Positions 23,235-31,093 of a stretch of 40,551 bases of DNA are shown here, piece by piece. Position numbers and translations under genes: made by a program. Source of the stretch: a bacterium (lineage in GTDB: Bacteria > Vulcanimicrobiota > Xenobia > Xenobiales > JADMJV01); NCBI GenBank assembly GCA_030149525.1, contig JASBRJ010000032.1:1-40551 (forward strand). Direction: 5' to 3'. How positions within the stretch are numbered: position 1 is the stretch's first letter; the number at the start of each line of letters is the position of its first letter. The notes under the pieces are model-generated. The model was given only the letters and a program-made list of their open reading frames with translations, was not told the DNA's origin and did not search any database.

Positions 23235-24189
23235 AGCTGTTCTAGGGTTGGCCACAGATCGGGGTTCACTTGTCTTGAAACCCGCCGAGGAGGCAACAGC
23301 TTACGCAACAGCTTCCCAAGGGCTGCTGAATCGCAAGTGCCACTGTATCACCCGCGTGGGAGACGGTCGGCTCGCTGTAGGAACAGACGATTTCTTTGTC
23401 AATTTCTCCAAAGACGGTTTGGAATGGAAGCCCTCCTTGGAGGGGATGACCAATCCGAAAATTACGGCGCTGGCTCGCCATCCTCAACACAAACATCTGC
23501 TCTTCGCAGGGACTTCCTCACCGGCTATTTTCATGAGTAAAGATTACGGGGCGAGCTGGGGCAAGTTAGCACCATTGGAATCGTTGCCCAGTGCCGGTCG
23601 ATGGACCGCTGCCCAAGCCCCTTTTCGAGCCCGCATCTCAAGCATCACCTGTCACTCCGAACATACCGGAGTCGTCTTTGCGGGGATCTCTATCGGTGGA
23701 TTGGCAGCCTCCAAAGATGGAGGCCAAAACTGGTTTGCCCGAGACAAAGGACTGTCGCCGGATGTGAGGTTCTTGATAGCACCGCCGGTCGCAAGTCGCC
23801 TCTACGCGGGAACCTCCACCGGCTTTTTTCGAACCGACGATCTGGGGGGCATCTGGAAAGAACATACGGCGGGTCTGCCCTACAAACCGGTGACGGCTCT
23901 GGCCATCGCCGGCTCCAACCCGGATCTCATCGTGATGGCGGTGTGTGGGCGAAACGACGGGCTGAGTGCCCTGGTTCAATCCAAAGACGGCGGAAGGAGC
24001 TGGGAAGTCATCGACAAGGGACTCCCGCCCTTGGGAGACCGCATCGTCACCTGCATCACCTTCGGACGAGGTGGATTTTATGCCGGAACCAACAAAGGTG
24101 ACCTCTTCGGACTGGACAACCTGGAAGGTCGTTGGACCATTCTCGGATCGAAGTATCCGCCCATCAACGAGATCTGCTGCTTGGCCTAG
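23227..24189 (+). CDS. Asp-box (BNR) beta-propeller protein 2
   Basis: A 320-residue paralogue of the preceding protein with Asp-boxes SKDYGASW, SKDGGQNW, TDDLGGIW and SKDGGRSW and the same intervening strands (LLFAGTSSPAIFMS, RLYAGTSTGFFRT, FYAGTNKGDLFG). The same order of blocks, including the long loop before ARISSITCH, shows that the pair arose by tandem duplication followed by strong divergence. There is no signal peptide. The start is ATG 23227, 8 nt before the end of the first paralogue, with AGAGG at 23216-23220; an in-frame start at 23074 lies far inside the other gene and is unlikely. It probably forms a complex with, or is made in step with, its neighbour. The function is unknown; related folds bind protein clients (Ycf48) or peptides. 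Confidence 0.85.
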   Translation: MNRAVLGLATDRGSLVLKPAEEATAYATASQGLLNRKCHCITRVGDGRLAVGTDDFFVNFSKDGLEWKPSLEGMTNPKITALARHPQHKHLLFAGTSSPAIFMSKDYGASWGKLAPLESLPSAGRWTAAQAPFRARISSITCHSEHTGVVFAGISIGGLAASKDGGQNWFARDKGLSPDVRFLIAPPVASRLYAGTSTGFFRTDDLGGIWKEHTAGLPYKPVTALAIAGSNPDLIVMAVCGRNDGLSALVQSKDGGRSWEVIDKGLPPLGDRIVTCITFGRGGFYAGTNKGDLFGLDNLEGRWTILGSKYPPINEICCLA

Positions 24190-24220
24190 ACAGGACAGTG
24201 GGAGACCGCTGATTCCGCTC

Positions 24221-24979
24221 CTAGAACGCTTCGCTAAGGTAGCTGTGGAGTCGCCCGGGTCGGTTAGTGATGATCCCGTCCACTCCGAGCTTGGAGAGAC
24301 GCTCCATCTCGGGGAGTTCATCCACCGTGTAAGTGAGGAGAGTGAGTTCGTAGTCCAGGAAAGACCGGGTAAGACTTTCGTCGATCTGAGCATAGTACAG
24401 TACGGCAGCCGGACGACGAAAATCCAAGTCGTTGTTCACTTGAGGCAGGGCTGCCAGTTCTTCGAGGTCGTCGTCGTGGGGTAGTCCCGTGCTCCAACCG
24501 AAGAGAGGAGCGGTGGCGATGCCGGGGGCAAGACGCCTCACGATCTTCAAAGAACCGTGGTGAAAAGAGCTGATCAGAATTTTAGACTCGGCTCCGAACT
24601 CTTTGACAATGTCACAAACCTTGGTGACCAGAGGACGATAATCGAGATGACGAAACTTCAGTTCAAGATTGAGGGGCACTCGAGGCAACAGCTCTTGAAG
24701 AACCTGGTGGAGGCTGGGAATGCGGTGTCCTCCGGGTAGCTCCACATTGAGAATGTGCTTGGAGGTTCGGTTGGACACGTTGCCGGATTTCTTGCTGATT
24801 CGGCCAAGCCCGTAGTCGTGGAAGACGACCGGCACCCCGTCTTTGGTGAGACGCACGTCCAACTCCATCATCTGAGCTCCCATGTCGATGGCCTGATGGA
24901 AAGACATGAGGGTATTCTCCAGCGTATCGCTGTGACCGCGGTGACCAATATTGAGGGGCCGCATTCCCGGACGGGGCAT
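24221..24979 (-). CDS. Glycerophosphodiester phosphodiesterase
   Basis: A 252-residue GDPD-family enzyme that should hydrolyse glycerophosphodiesters to sn-glycerol-3-phosphate and an alcohol, recycling deacylated phospholipids. The TIM-barrel motifs are complete: HRGH at 13-16 followed by LENT, the metal ligands in MELDVR (E39, D41), the second catalytic His in FHDYGL (H54), and LELK (about 105-108). The end TYTVDELPEMERLSKLGVDGIITNRPG is typical. There is no signal peptide, so it is cytoplasmic. The start is ATG 24979 on the minus strand; a second Met at residue 6 is possible and neither has a good SD. It converges on the Asp-box genes with a 31-nt gap. Confidence 0.95.
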   Translation of the reverse strand: MPRPGMRPLNIGHRGHSDTLENTLMSFHQAIDMGAQMMELDVRLTKDGVPVVFHDYGLGRISKKSGNVSNRTSKHILNVELPGGHRIPSLHQVLQELLPRVPLNLELKFRHLDYRPLVTKVCDIVKEFGAESKILISSFHHGSLKIVRRLAPGIATAPLFGWSTGLPHDDDLEELAALPQVNNDLDFRRPAAVLYYAQIDESLTRSFLDYELTLLTYTVDELPEMERLSKLGVDGIITNRPGRLHSYLSEAF

Positions 24980-25094
24980 GGGGAGCTATTTCGTAGAAGA
25001 AGTTCCTGGGGCCTTCGTGTGGAAGAGAAACTTTCGAATCCGTTTTCATGGACCGGACATGTCCAAATGTTAACAAACCATACGAGAATAGCCC

Positions 25095-25122
25095 TTTCCG
25101 AGAGGCCTAAGGGTGGTATACT
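25095..25122 (+). promoter_or_regulatory. Candidate sigma-70-like promoter
   Basis: TATACT (25117-25122) is close to the -10 consensus. A weak -35 match, TTTCCG (25095-25100), lies 16 bp upstream. It precedes the orphan gene at 25187, which also has a strong SD, and lies in the 207-nt gap between divergent genes. The -10 is good, the -35 poor. Confidence 0.4.
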
Positions 25123-25186
25123 CTACACGACGAGTACAAAAAGGTTTTCTAATGAGACGAAAGCCACAAGTCTCGCGGAGGTAAGC

Positions 25187-25966
25187 ATGTCAACAATTAG
25201 AAACAACAGCATCACTCAGCAGCAAAACTACATGAATCGCATGAGGGCCGATGTCAACACGGTCGATGCGAAAGAAGCAAGCCACGCCGCTCAAACCGGC
25301 GCTTCTTCCAAGATCGCTCAACAGGTCAAGAACAACAAGACCAAAGAGCCCCAGGAAGGACTCTCCAAAGAGCTCCAAGCTAAACTTGCCGCAGCAGCCG
25401 AAAAAGATGCCGAGGCCGACGCCACCGCTCAAGCTCGCCAAAATGTCGCCGACGACGCCATGGTGCAGAACAAAAGCACCAAGCGCAAAGACCTGGGCGA
25501 ACAGGATAATGATGATTATCGCGTCGGCCAGGGTGATTTCGAGAAGAAAGACGGTACCCGCGTCCTCAAACTCGACGGCGGCGACGATGCCGAAACATTC
25601 GAAATTACCAAAACTCAGGGTCAGCAACTCGATAAGCTCGACGAGAAAACCCCCGAGCAAATTCTTGCCGGCATGCCCGAGAACTCTCGTAAAGCCGCCG
25701 AGGCCACCCTGGACACTCAGATGAAGACCCAGGGCAAGGACAAAATCGCTCAACTCAAAGACGATCCGAAAGTCAGCGCTCAGGTGGAAGAGATGGATCT
25801 CGACCCCGTGGGTTCGTTCCGAGATGAAGCCAAAGTTGCCCCCATCCGCACTCCCAAGGATGAACCCCCCATGATGGTTCCCGATGAAAATGCGGAAAAG
25901 ATGGCAAAGGAAGCGGCCATTCGCCAAATGCAAGAAAGCGGCGGCGAAGCGATGCTCGCATCCTAA
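25187..25966 (+). CDS. Charged, probably disordered orphan protein
   Basis: A 259-residue soluble protein rich in Lys, Glu, Asp, Gln, Ala and Met with no Cys and few aromatic residues. The N-terminal part (about 1-95) is helical and Ala/Lys/Gln-rich (SSKIAQQVKNNKTKEPQEG, KLAAAAEKDAEADATAQARQ). The middle holds an acidic DLGEQDNDDYR and a short beta-like segment (TRVLKLDGGDDAETFEITK). The C-terminal half has Pro-containing linkers (VAPIRTPKDEPPMMVPDE) and short helices. No signal peptide or membrane helix is seen, and I recognise no family. The start is ATG 25187, 4 nt after GGAGGT (25177-25182). A promoter-like TATACT and a strong terminator make it a well-defined single-gene unit, likely well expressed. 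Confidence 0.8.
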   Translation: MSTIRNNSITQQQNYMNRMRADVNTVDAKEASHAAQTGASSKIAQQVKNNKTKEPQEGLSKELQAKLAAAAEKDAEADATAQARQNVADDAMVQNKSTKRKDLGEQDNDDYRVGQGDFEKKDGTRVLKLDGGDDAETFEITKTQGQQLDKLDEKTPEQILAGMPENSRKAAEATLDTQMKTQGKDKIAQLKDDPKVSAQVEEMDLDPVGSFRDEAKVAPIRTPKDEPPMMVPDENAEKMAKEAAIRQMQESGGEAMLAS

Positions 25967-25983
25967 AACCGCTCTGGTGAAAG

Positions 25984-26013
25984 AAAGACGAGTCCGATGG
26001 CTCGTCTTTTTTT
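25984..26013 (+). terminator. Rho-independent terminator
   Basis: Stem AAAGACGAG (25984-25992) / CTCGTCTTT (26001-26009), 8-nt loop, followed by a T run to 26013. It ends the unit of the charged orphan gene. Confidence 0.92.
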
Positions 26014-26063
26014 ATACCTTTGCCAAAAGGCAACTTAAAGTCTGTTGGGAAATTTAAGAGACT

Positions 26064-26330
26064 ATGGGATTTGAACTCACTGAAAAGCGCTCGATGTGGG
26101 AAATGCTAATGACGCCTGGACCGATCATTACAGGCATAGGTCTACTCATTCTGCTCATTTCCATTTTCTTTTTCAGCAACGCGGGCCCGGAGACGGCGGA
26201 TGTAGACGCTATTCTAGAGGCTCAAAGCAACACGGGACAGCGACTGAAGTCGATGATCGGATTAGTGGTCGGAATCGTCACCTCTGTCTTCGGAGTGCTT
26301 CTCACCCTCCTAAAGTTTTACAAGTCCTGA
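26064..26330 (+). CDS. Small membrane protein, two spans
   Basis: An 88-residue protein with two hydrophobic helices: about residues 18-38 (GPIITGIGLLILLISIFFFS) and 63-83 (KSMIGLVVGIVTSVFGVLLT). A polar loop of about 25 residues between them (NAGPETADVDAILEAQSNTG) is followed by a short basic end (KFYKS). I recognise no family. The start is ATG 26064 with only a weak purine-rich SD. It comes after a terminator, so it needs its own promoter in the 50-nt gap; none is clear. Its last 13 nt overlap the end of the convergent HTTM gene. Confidence 0.7.
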   Translation: MGFELTEKRSMWEMLMTPGPIITGIGLLILLISIFFFSNAGPETADVDAILEAQSNTGQRLKSMIGLVVGIVTSVFGVLLTLLKFYKS

Positions 26331-28030
26331 CCGGGCTTGCCGCTGTCTTCCGCTCGGTCGCCCCGACTCTCCGGTTCTTGCCGGCCCTGCCTTCGCAAAG
26401 CCTTTTGTAGACCCGGCTTGACCTGCCTCATTCCACCGTCCAGCAAGGCGGGTGCCTTCTTTTCGACTCCCGACGGTTTCTCAAAACACCAGTGCTGCCA
26501 GATCACTCTCTTCTCAGGCTCAGTCTCGGAACCGTCCAGATTTGTGGTCTCGAGCATATAGATGAGGCTGAAAGTGGAGAGCTCTCTTGGACTTCGACCG
26601 TTCTTATTCCAGAGGCGACAGATATACTGGCCGAAAGGTAACCGGTATCTCTCGTTTTCAACCAACCAAAGGTTCATCATGTATTTCCGCCACCTCTGAT
26701 TTTTATAAGTGCCGGCCACGTTCCGGGGCTTATCCCAAGAGATTTCTCCACCGTCTTTAAATAGGTCGAGGTCACGGCCGTCCTTGAAATGCCCTTCGAT
26801 AATGAACCATCCGTCCTCGGTAAACGGTCCAGGGCTAAACATATTCCAACGCTGATCCAGGCGCAGGGAATGACCGATCCAGGCCATCTGTCTGGGGACG
26901 CGCAGTTGCCGAGGTTGAAGCTCTTCATTCCCCAGGTTCCAGACGAAACTGTAAACGAGAAAAAAAGTGAAGAAGAGCTCTCTGGGCACGCTATACCATT
27001 TCCCACTCTCTCGCTCGCCCCCGTCACCGAACCGGGCGTCGGCCCAACAGGATAACGTTTTGAGCGGCACATCCCAAACCCAAGCGGGCAGAAGCACCAG
27101 CGGGGTGAGAAAGCCGATCCAGGCGAAGAACCCCAATTGCATCATAGTGCCGAAACCGAGGTGCAAAGCCATAAAGCCGAGAATTCCTACCGTCCTGGTC
27201 TGGCCTCGATCAAACGGATAGAAAAAAAGAAACGGTCCCAAGGCCTCCCACAGGATAACAGCCCAGGTGAAAATCGCTAACTGTCCGTCAAAAAGATCTC
27301 TGAAGAGATATCCGGCCGGTGTCACAAACTGATCGACACGGAGGGCTAATTGAGTCGCCGAATAGTCCACCATCCAGGAGGGGTCTGTTTTGGGAAGTGC
27401 TGCAAACCAATAAACGCAAGCGATCTGAATGACCACGGCGAGAGCGGCCACACCCTTGAGACTGTTGCCGGAAATCCTATTCATCCAAGGCAGATGATCT
27501 CCCCGGCCCCGCTTAGAGTCGTAAGACCAGCGATGGCCCCAGGGAAGAAAAAGCATCCAAAAAAGAATGCACCGCATGTAGATATCGCCGCCGTTGAGAA
27601 CCGCAGGGTTGCGAGAATGAACCGATATCAAGAGGAGCCAACTCAAAACCGTCACGAGACGGGTTCGCCAACCTATCAAGAGCGCGATGGAACAGACTGT
27701 TTGCAACAAGAAGAGTCCGTGGAGCCAGATTAGACTCCCGCTTGCCATGTGAAGACTGAACCAATTCTCGTTCCAGGCGAGTTTCAACAGTTCTTGTCGA
27801 GGCAACACTCCGAAGTCGGAATAGTGGGCGCGGATATCCGTCCACCTGACCACCGTATCGCAAAACAAAAGGAAACCGTAGGCTATTCGCAGCAGGGCCA
27901 GGCTACGCATATCGATCTGAAAGACATGAGCCCCGGGCCAACGTCGACCCTGGGCCGGCCCCGCCGATTCTCGCAAGGCCCCCTCCTGAGGCGCTGTCTC
28001 CTCGCTCAACACCTTGTTATATGCGCCCAA
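26318..28030 (-). CDS. HTTM-family membrane protein (gamma-carboxylase-like)
   Basis: A 570-residue multi-pass membrane protein of the HTTM/vitamin-K-dependent carboxylase-related family. The opening is typical: DMRSLALLRIAYGFLLFCDTVVRW, then HYSDFGVLPRQELLKL. About eight to ten hydrophobic segments follow to about residue 340, then a soluble region with RWNMFSPGPFTEDGWFIIEG, which is common in bacterial HTTM proteins that sit in exported-protein or lipid-linked systems. Whether bacterial members carboxylate anything is unclear. The last about 60 residues are charged and low in complexity. The start is TTG 28030 (minus strand), with GTG 28012 as an alternative; neither has a strong SD. It overlaps the convergent small membrane gene by 13 nt. 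Confidence 0.85.
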   Translation of the reverse strand: MGAYNKVLSEETAPQEGALRESAGPAQGRRWPGAHVFQIDMRSLALLRIAYGFLLFCDTVVRWTDIRAHYSDFGVLPRQELLKLAWNENWFSLHMASGSLIWLHGLFLLQTVCSIALLIGWRTRLVTVLSWLLLISVHSRNPAVLNGGDIYMRCILFWMLFLPWGHRWSYDSKRGRGDHLPWMNRISGNSLKGVAALAVVIQIACVYWFAALPKTDPSWMVDYSATQLALRVDQFVTPAGYLFRDLFDGQLAIFTWAVILWEALGPFLFFYPFDRGQTRTVGILGFMALHLGFGTMMQLGFFAWIGFLTPLVLLPAWVWDVPLKTLSCWADARFGDGGERESGKWYSVPRELFFTFFLVYSFVWNLGNEELQPRQLRVPRQMAWIGHSLRLDQRWNMFSPGPFTEDGWFIIEGHFKDGRDLDLFKDGGEISWDKPRNVAGTYKNQRWRKYMMNLWLVENERYRLPFGQYICRLWNKNGRSPRELSTFSLIYMLETTNLDGSETEPEKRVIWQHWCFEKPSGVEKKAPALLDGGMRQVKPGLQKALRRQGRQEPESRGDRAEDSGKPGQDL

Positions 28031-28163
28031 AAAGTCGTTCTCTAAACTTTACCCCACAGCCGCGCGGCTAAAAGGGGCGAAGAAGGCCCCCTTGGGTCGT
28101 GTGCCGGACGTCCTCAAACCGCCTCTTGGTGTTGAGAAATATGAGCGCCGGTATAGGATTTCC
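28031..28163. other. Divergent intergenic region before the NCS1 gene
   Basis: This 133-bp stretch lies between the HTTM (minus) and NCS1 (plus) genes. It contains the palindrome AGCCGCGCGGCT (28058-28069) flanked by CCCC (28052-28055) and GGGG (28073-28076). I see no open reading frame and no convincing promoter with correct spacing, although TTGAGA (28132-28137) and TATAGG (28152-28157) are present 14 bp apart. Confidence 0.4.
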
Positions 28164-28201
28164 CCAAACCGCTAGCGCAACCTATCTTGTTAGGGGTTTG
28201 G
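28164..28201 (+). promoter_or_regulatory. Hairpin covering the SD of the NCS1 gene
   Basis: CCAAACC (28164-28170) pairs with GGTTTGG (28195-28201), enclosing CCTA (28181-28184)/TAGG (28191-28194). The SD AGGGG (28192-28196) is inside the paired region, 8 nt before ATG 28205. ATAGG (28153-28157) can instead pair with CCTAT (28181-28185), which would open the inner stem. The arrangement suggests control of translation; it does not match a TPP, purine or preQ1 riboswitch that I can recognise. Confidence 0.35.
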
Positions 28202-28204
28202 TGT

Positions 28205-29686
28205 ATGGTGAATTCTCAACACACGGATATGGTGGAATGTCCGTCGGATCTTGCCGAGATCGCAGAAGATCGGTTTTACAACGAAGATATCGCTCCCACA
28301 ACACTTGAGCGACGAACCTGGGACAAGTGGCACATCGCGGCTCTGTGGGTTGGAATGAGCGTCTGTGTTCCCACCTACATGCTCGCCTCTTCCCTGGTCC
28401 AGAGCGGCATGGACTGGAAACAAGCTATAGGAACAGTGTTTCTAGCCAATCTTCTGGTGCTCGTCCCCATGATTCTTAACGCCCACGCCGGGACAAAATT
28501 CGGCATTCCGTTTCCGGTCTATTGCCGCACCGCCTTCGGGCTGGTAGGCGCCAACGTACCGGCTTTGATGAGAGGCCTGGTAGCTTGTGGCTGGTTTGGT
28601 ATCCAGACCTGGATTGGGGGGTCGGCAATGTACGAAATGTTGGCGGCTATGATGCCCTGGGTCAAAGACGCCCAGGCTCTGCCGCTCATCGGTGAAAACC
28701 CATGGCAGTTCGCCTGCTTCCTCGCTTTCTGGGTGCTCAACATGGCCATTGTTTGGCGCGGTATCGACTCTATTCAATTTCTGGAAAAGTGGGGAGCTCC
28801 GTTTCTGATCTTCATCGGCTTCGCGCTCCTGGTTTGGGCTTACCTCAAGGCCGACGGGTTCGGGCCCATGTTGAGCGAGCCGTCCAAACTCAACAGCTGG
28901 GGAGAGTTCATGGCCGTGTTCGCCCCGGGCCTCACCGCGAATGTGAGCTTCTGGGCCACCTTGTCCCTCAATATCCCCGACTTCACAAGATTCGCCCGCT
29001 CCCAAAAAGATCAGGTGATGGGACAGGCCATGGGCCTGCCCCCTACCATGACCGCTTTCGCTTTCATCGGGGTCGCCGTCACTTCGGCCACCGTAGTCAT
29101 CTATGGGGAGCCGATTTGGGATCCCATTCAACTCCTGGGACGAATCGGAAAAGGCTCGCCTTTCATCGTATTTCTTTCCATGAGCGCTTTTGCTATCGCC
29201 ACACTCACCACCAATCTGGCTGCCAACGTGGTCTCCCCGGCCAACGACTTTGCTCACCTGGCTCCCAAATATATCACCTTCCGAATCGGCGGCTTGATAA
29301 CGGGAGTCTTGGGCATCTTCATTTGCCCCTGGTATCTCCTGGCACGTCCTGATGCCTATATTTTCACCTGGTTGGGCGGATACGGTTCTTTGCTTGGATC
29401 TATCGGAGGGATCTTGCTGGTGGAGTACTGGCTCATCCAGAAACGCAACCTGGAACTACGAGATCTCTATCGGGCAGGTGGAAAGTACCCTACCTGGCGT
29501 CCGCTGGCCATTCTCGCCTTCTTTTTGGGCGCCGCCCCTTGCGTCCCAGGCTTTCTCAACAGCATCGGAGTTCTTCAATTGGCCGATGGGTTCTTCAAAA
29601 CTCTCTATGGGTACAGTATCTTTGTGTCAGCGGGCACGGCCGCCGTGCTCCATCTGATCTTTAGCCTATCGCGGAGAGGTGAATAA
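28205..29686 (+). CDS. NCS1-family nucleobase/vitamin permease
   Basis: A 493-residue inner-membrane transporter of the nucleobase-cation-symport-1 family (cytosine, uracil, allantoin, thiamine or HMP; Mhp1-like), with about 12 membrane helices. Motifs include NEDIAPTTLERRTWDKWHIAALWVG at the first helix, the substrate-site helix VACGWFGIQTWIGG, and NIPDFTRFARSQKDQ in helix 6, which are hallmarks of the group. LTTNLAANVVSPANDFAHL in helix 8 is also typical. The exact substrate cannot be read from the sequence. The start is ATG 28205, with AGGGG 8 nt upstream; in-frame GTG/TTG codons further upstream lack an SD. A hairpin can mask this SD. The mcsA-like gene follows directly, so they may be one operon. 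Confidence 0.93.
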   Translation: MVNSQHTDMVECPSDLAEIAEDRFYNEDIAPTTLERRTWDKWHIAALWVGMSVCVPTYMLASSLVQSGMDWKQAIGTVFLANLLVLVPMILNAHAGTKFGIPFPVYCRTAFGLVGANVPALMRGLVACGWFGIQTWIGGSAMYEMLAAMMPWVKDAQALPLIGENPWQFACFLAFWVLNMAIVWRGIDSIQFLEKWGAPFLIFIGFALLVWAYLKADGFGPMLSEPSKLNSWGEFMAVFAPGLTANVSFWATLSLNIPDFTRFARSQKDQVMGQAMGLPPTMTAFAFIGVAVTSATVVIYGEPIWDPIQLLGRIGKGSPFIVFLSMSAFAIATLTTNLAANVVSPANDFAHLAPKYITFRIGGLITGVLGIFICPWYLLARPDAYIFTWLGGYGSLLGSIGGILLVEYWLIQKRNLELRDLYRAGGKYPTWRPLAILAFFLGAAPCVPGFLNSIGVLQLADGFFKTLYGYSIFVSAGTAAVLHLIFSLSRRGE

Positions 29687-29715
29687 AACTGGAACATTTC
29701 TGGCTACAAGGACCG

Positions 29716-30039
29716 GTGCAATTCGGGCTTCAGCACAGCCCCTACTCCTATCCTCGATGCCCCGGTTGCGGTCTCCACGAGGCCGAACTCCGAGGCTCCA
29801 CCCATGTGGGTTGCCCCCTGTGCTACGAAACCTTTCCCGAACTGATCGGTACAATCGTTTGGGAACACCAGCGTTCAGCCGTTCACCACGGGCGAGTTCC
29901 CTACTCTCCTGAGGTGAGGTTCCACATTCGTAGAGAAGCTTATTTGAATGCTCTTGAAAAAGCTCGACTTGACAACCAACAGGAAGAGGTCAAGTTCTTG
30001 ACCGACCTCCTACAACTGCTCGACTCCCACTATGGGTAG
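29716..30039 (+). CDS. McsA-like zinc protein, short form
   Basis: A 107-residue protein placed directly before mcsB. It keeps the second zinc finger of McsA: CPGC, then THVGCPLCYETFPELI and a W-E-H-Q...HHGRVPYS segment that matches the H-x-G-K-x-P end of that domain. The first McsA finger is missing. The C-terminal helix (AYLNALEKARLDNQQEEVKFLTDLL) corresponds to the UVR-like motif. In Firmicutes McsA activates the McsB arginine kinase. The start is uncertain. GTG 29716 has AAGGA only 3 nt upstream. In-frame CTG 29689 has a strong AGGTGA 6 nt upstream, within the end of the NCS1 gene, and would add nine residues. It overlaps mcsB by 8 nt. Confidence 0.8.
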   Translation: MQFGLQHSPYSYPRCPGCGLHEAELRGSTHVGCPLCYETFPELIGTIVWEHQRSAVHHGRVPYSPEVRFHIRREAYLNALEKARLDNQQEEVKFLTDLLQLLDSHYG

Positions 30040-31093
30040 CAACCCTCTTCAACAACCGTACTGGCTAAGAAGCGACGACGCGCCCCACGACGTAGTTCTC
30101 TCCACTCGTTACCGCCTGGCGCGCAATCTTCACGGGGTGCCTTTCCCCTCTCGTGCCGACGCGGCCCTGCGAGAGGTCATTCTCGACCGAGTCGGTCGGG
30201 CTTTCCGCTATGAACTTCCTCACTGGAGACTGGTGAGAGCCGACCAAGTATCGCCCCTCATGCGGGAAGTGTTCTTTGAGAAACACCTTATCTCAAGCCA
30301 ACTCAAAGATCATCCCGACGGCTCTATGATCTGCTTTTCACCGGAAGGCCGCTTCTCCGTCATGGTCAACGAAGAAGATCATTTGAGATTTCAGTTTCTC
30401 CTGCCGGGTTTCCAGCTCAGAGATTCCTGGCGCGAACTTCTTGAGGTGGAGTCTCGAATCGAGCGATGGGTTGATTTTGCTTTCCATGAACAGTTCGGCT
30501 ATCTCACCAGTTGTCTCACCAACGTGGGAACCGGACTGAGAGCCTCCGTCATGCTTCACTTGCCGGCACTCTCATGGACCGGAAGCTTGCCCTCGACCAT
30601 CAACCTATGGCCGGACCAAGCTGTGGAATTCCGAGGGCTGTTCGGGGAAGGCAGCAGTATGAACGAGAGTTTTCTCCAACTTTCCAACAAGACGACCCTG
30701 GGCGCAGACCTGGAAACTTTCAATCACCGCGTCCTCCAATCGGCGGAAAAATTGATCATGATGGAACGAAGAAGCCGCGAACAGCTTTTGTCCAGACATC
30801 GCCTCCAACTGGAAGACACGATATTCCGCGCCTTGGCGACGCTCGGGGCTGCTCGTATCATGACCTCATCCGAGGCAACGGCCCATCTGAGCATGGTCCG
30901 CTTAGGTGCCTGTCTCGGTTTGCTCAACCAGTTTCCACCCATGACGCTCCTACGGTTGCTGGTGGGCATTCGCCCGGCCCACCTCCAGTTGGAGGCTCAA
31001 CGCCCACTGGACCCGGACGAACGAGATGAGTGGAGAGCGACCTATATAAGAAGTCAAATCGAACACCTTGTGGAAGATAAGAGCGATGGATAG
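30032..31093 (+). CDS. mcsB: Protein-arginine kinase McsB
   Basis: A 353-residue member of the ATP:guanido phosphotransferase family that phosphorylates arginines in proteins, marking them for ClpCP degradation in Firmicutes. Motifs: STRYRLARN at the N-terminal part, NEEDHLRFQ, the active-site segment FGYLTSCLTNVGTGLRASVM with the catalytic Cys (the usual CPTN reads CLTN), LPALSW, and SNKTTLGADLETFN. The C-terminal ERDEWRATYIR contains RDxxRA, the motif that binds phosphoarginine allosterically in McsB. Length is normal. The start is ATG 30032, overlapping the McsA stop by 8 nt (ATGGGTAG). No ctsR or clpC gene is nearby. Confidence 0.93.
   Translation: MGSNPLQQPYWLRSDDAPHDVVLSTRYRLARNLHGVPFPSRADAALREVILDRVGRAFRYELPHWRLVRADQVSPLMREVFFEKHLISSQLKDHPDGSMICFSPEGRFSVMVNEEDHLRFQFLLPGFQLRDSWRELLEVESRIERWVDFAFHEQFGYLTSCLTNVGTGLRASVMLHLPALSWTGSLPSTINLWPDQAVEFRGLFGEGSSMNESFLQLSNKTTLGADLETFNHRVLQSAEKLIMMERRSREQLLSRHRLQLEDTIFRALATLGAARIMTSSEATAHLSMVRLGACLGLLNQFPPMTLLRLLVGIRPAHLQLEAQRPLDPDERDEWRATYIRSQIEHLVEDKSDG

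Noticed and set aside
24755-25186. Upstream extension of the charged orphan protein
   Set aside because: It would run antisense to the phosphodiesterase gene; ATG 25187 has a strong SD and promoter-like site just upstream.
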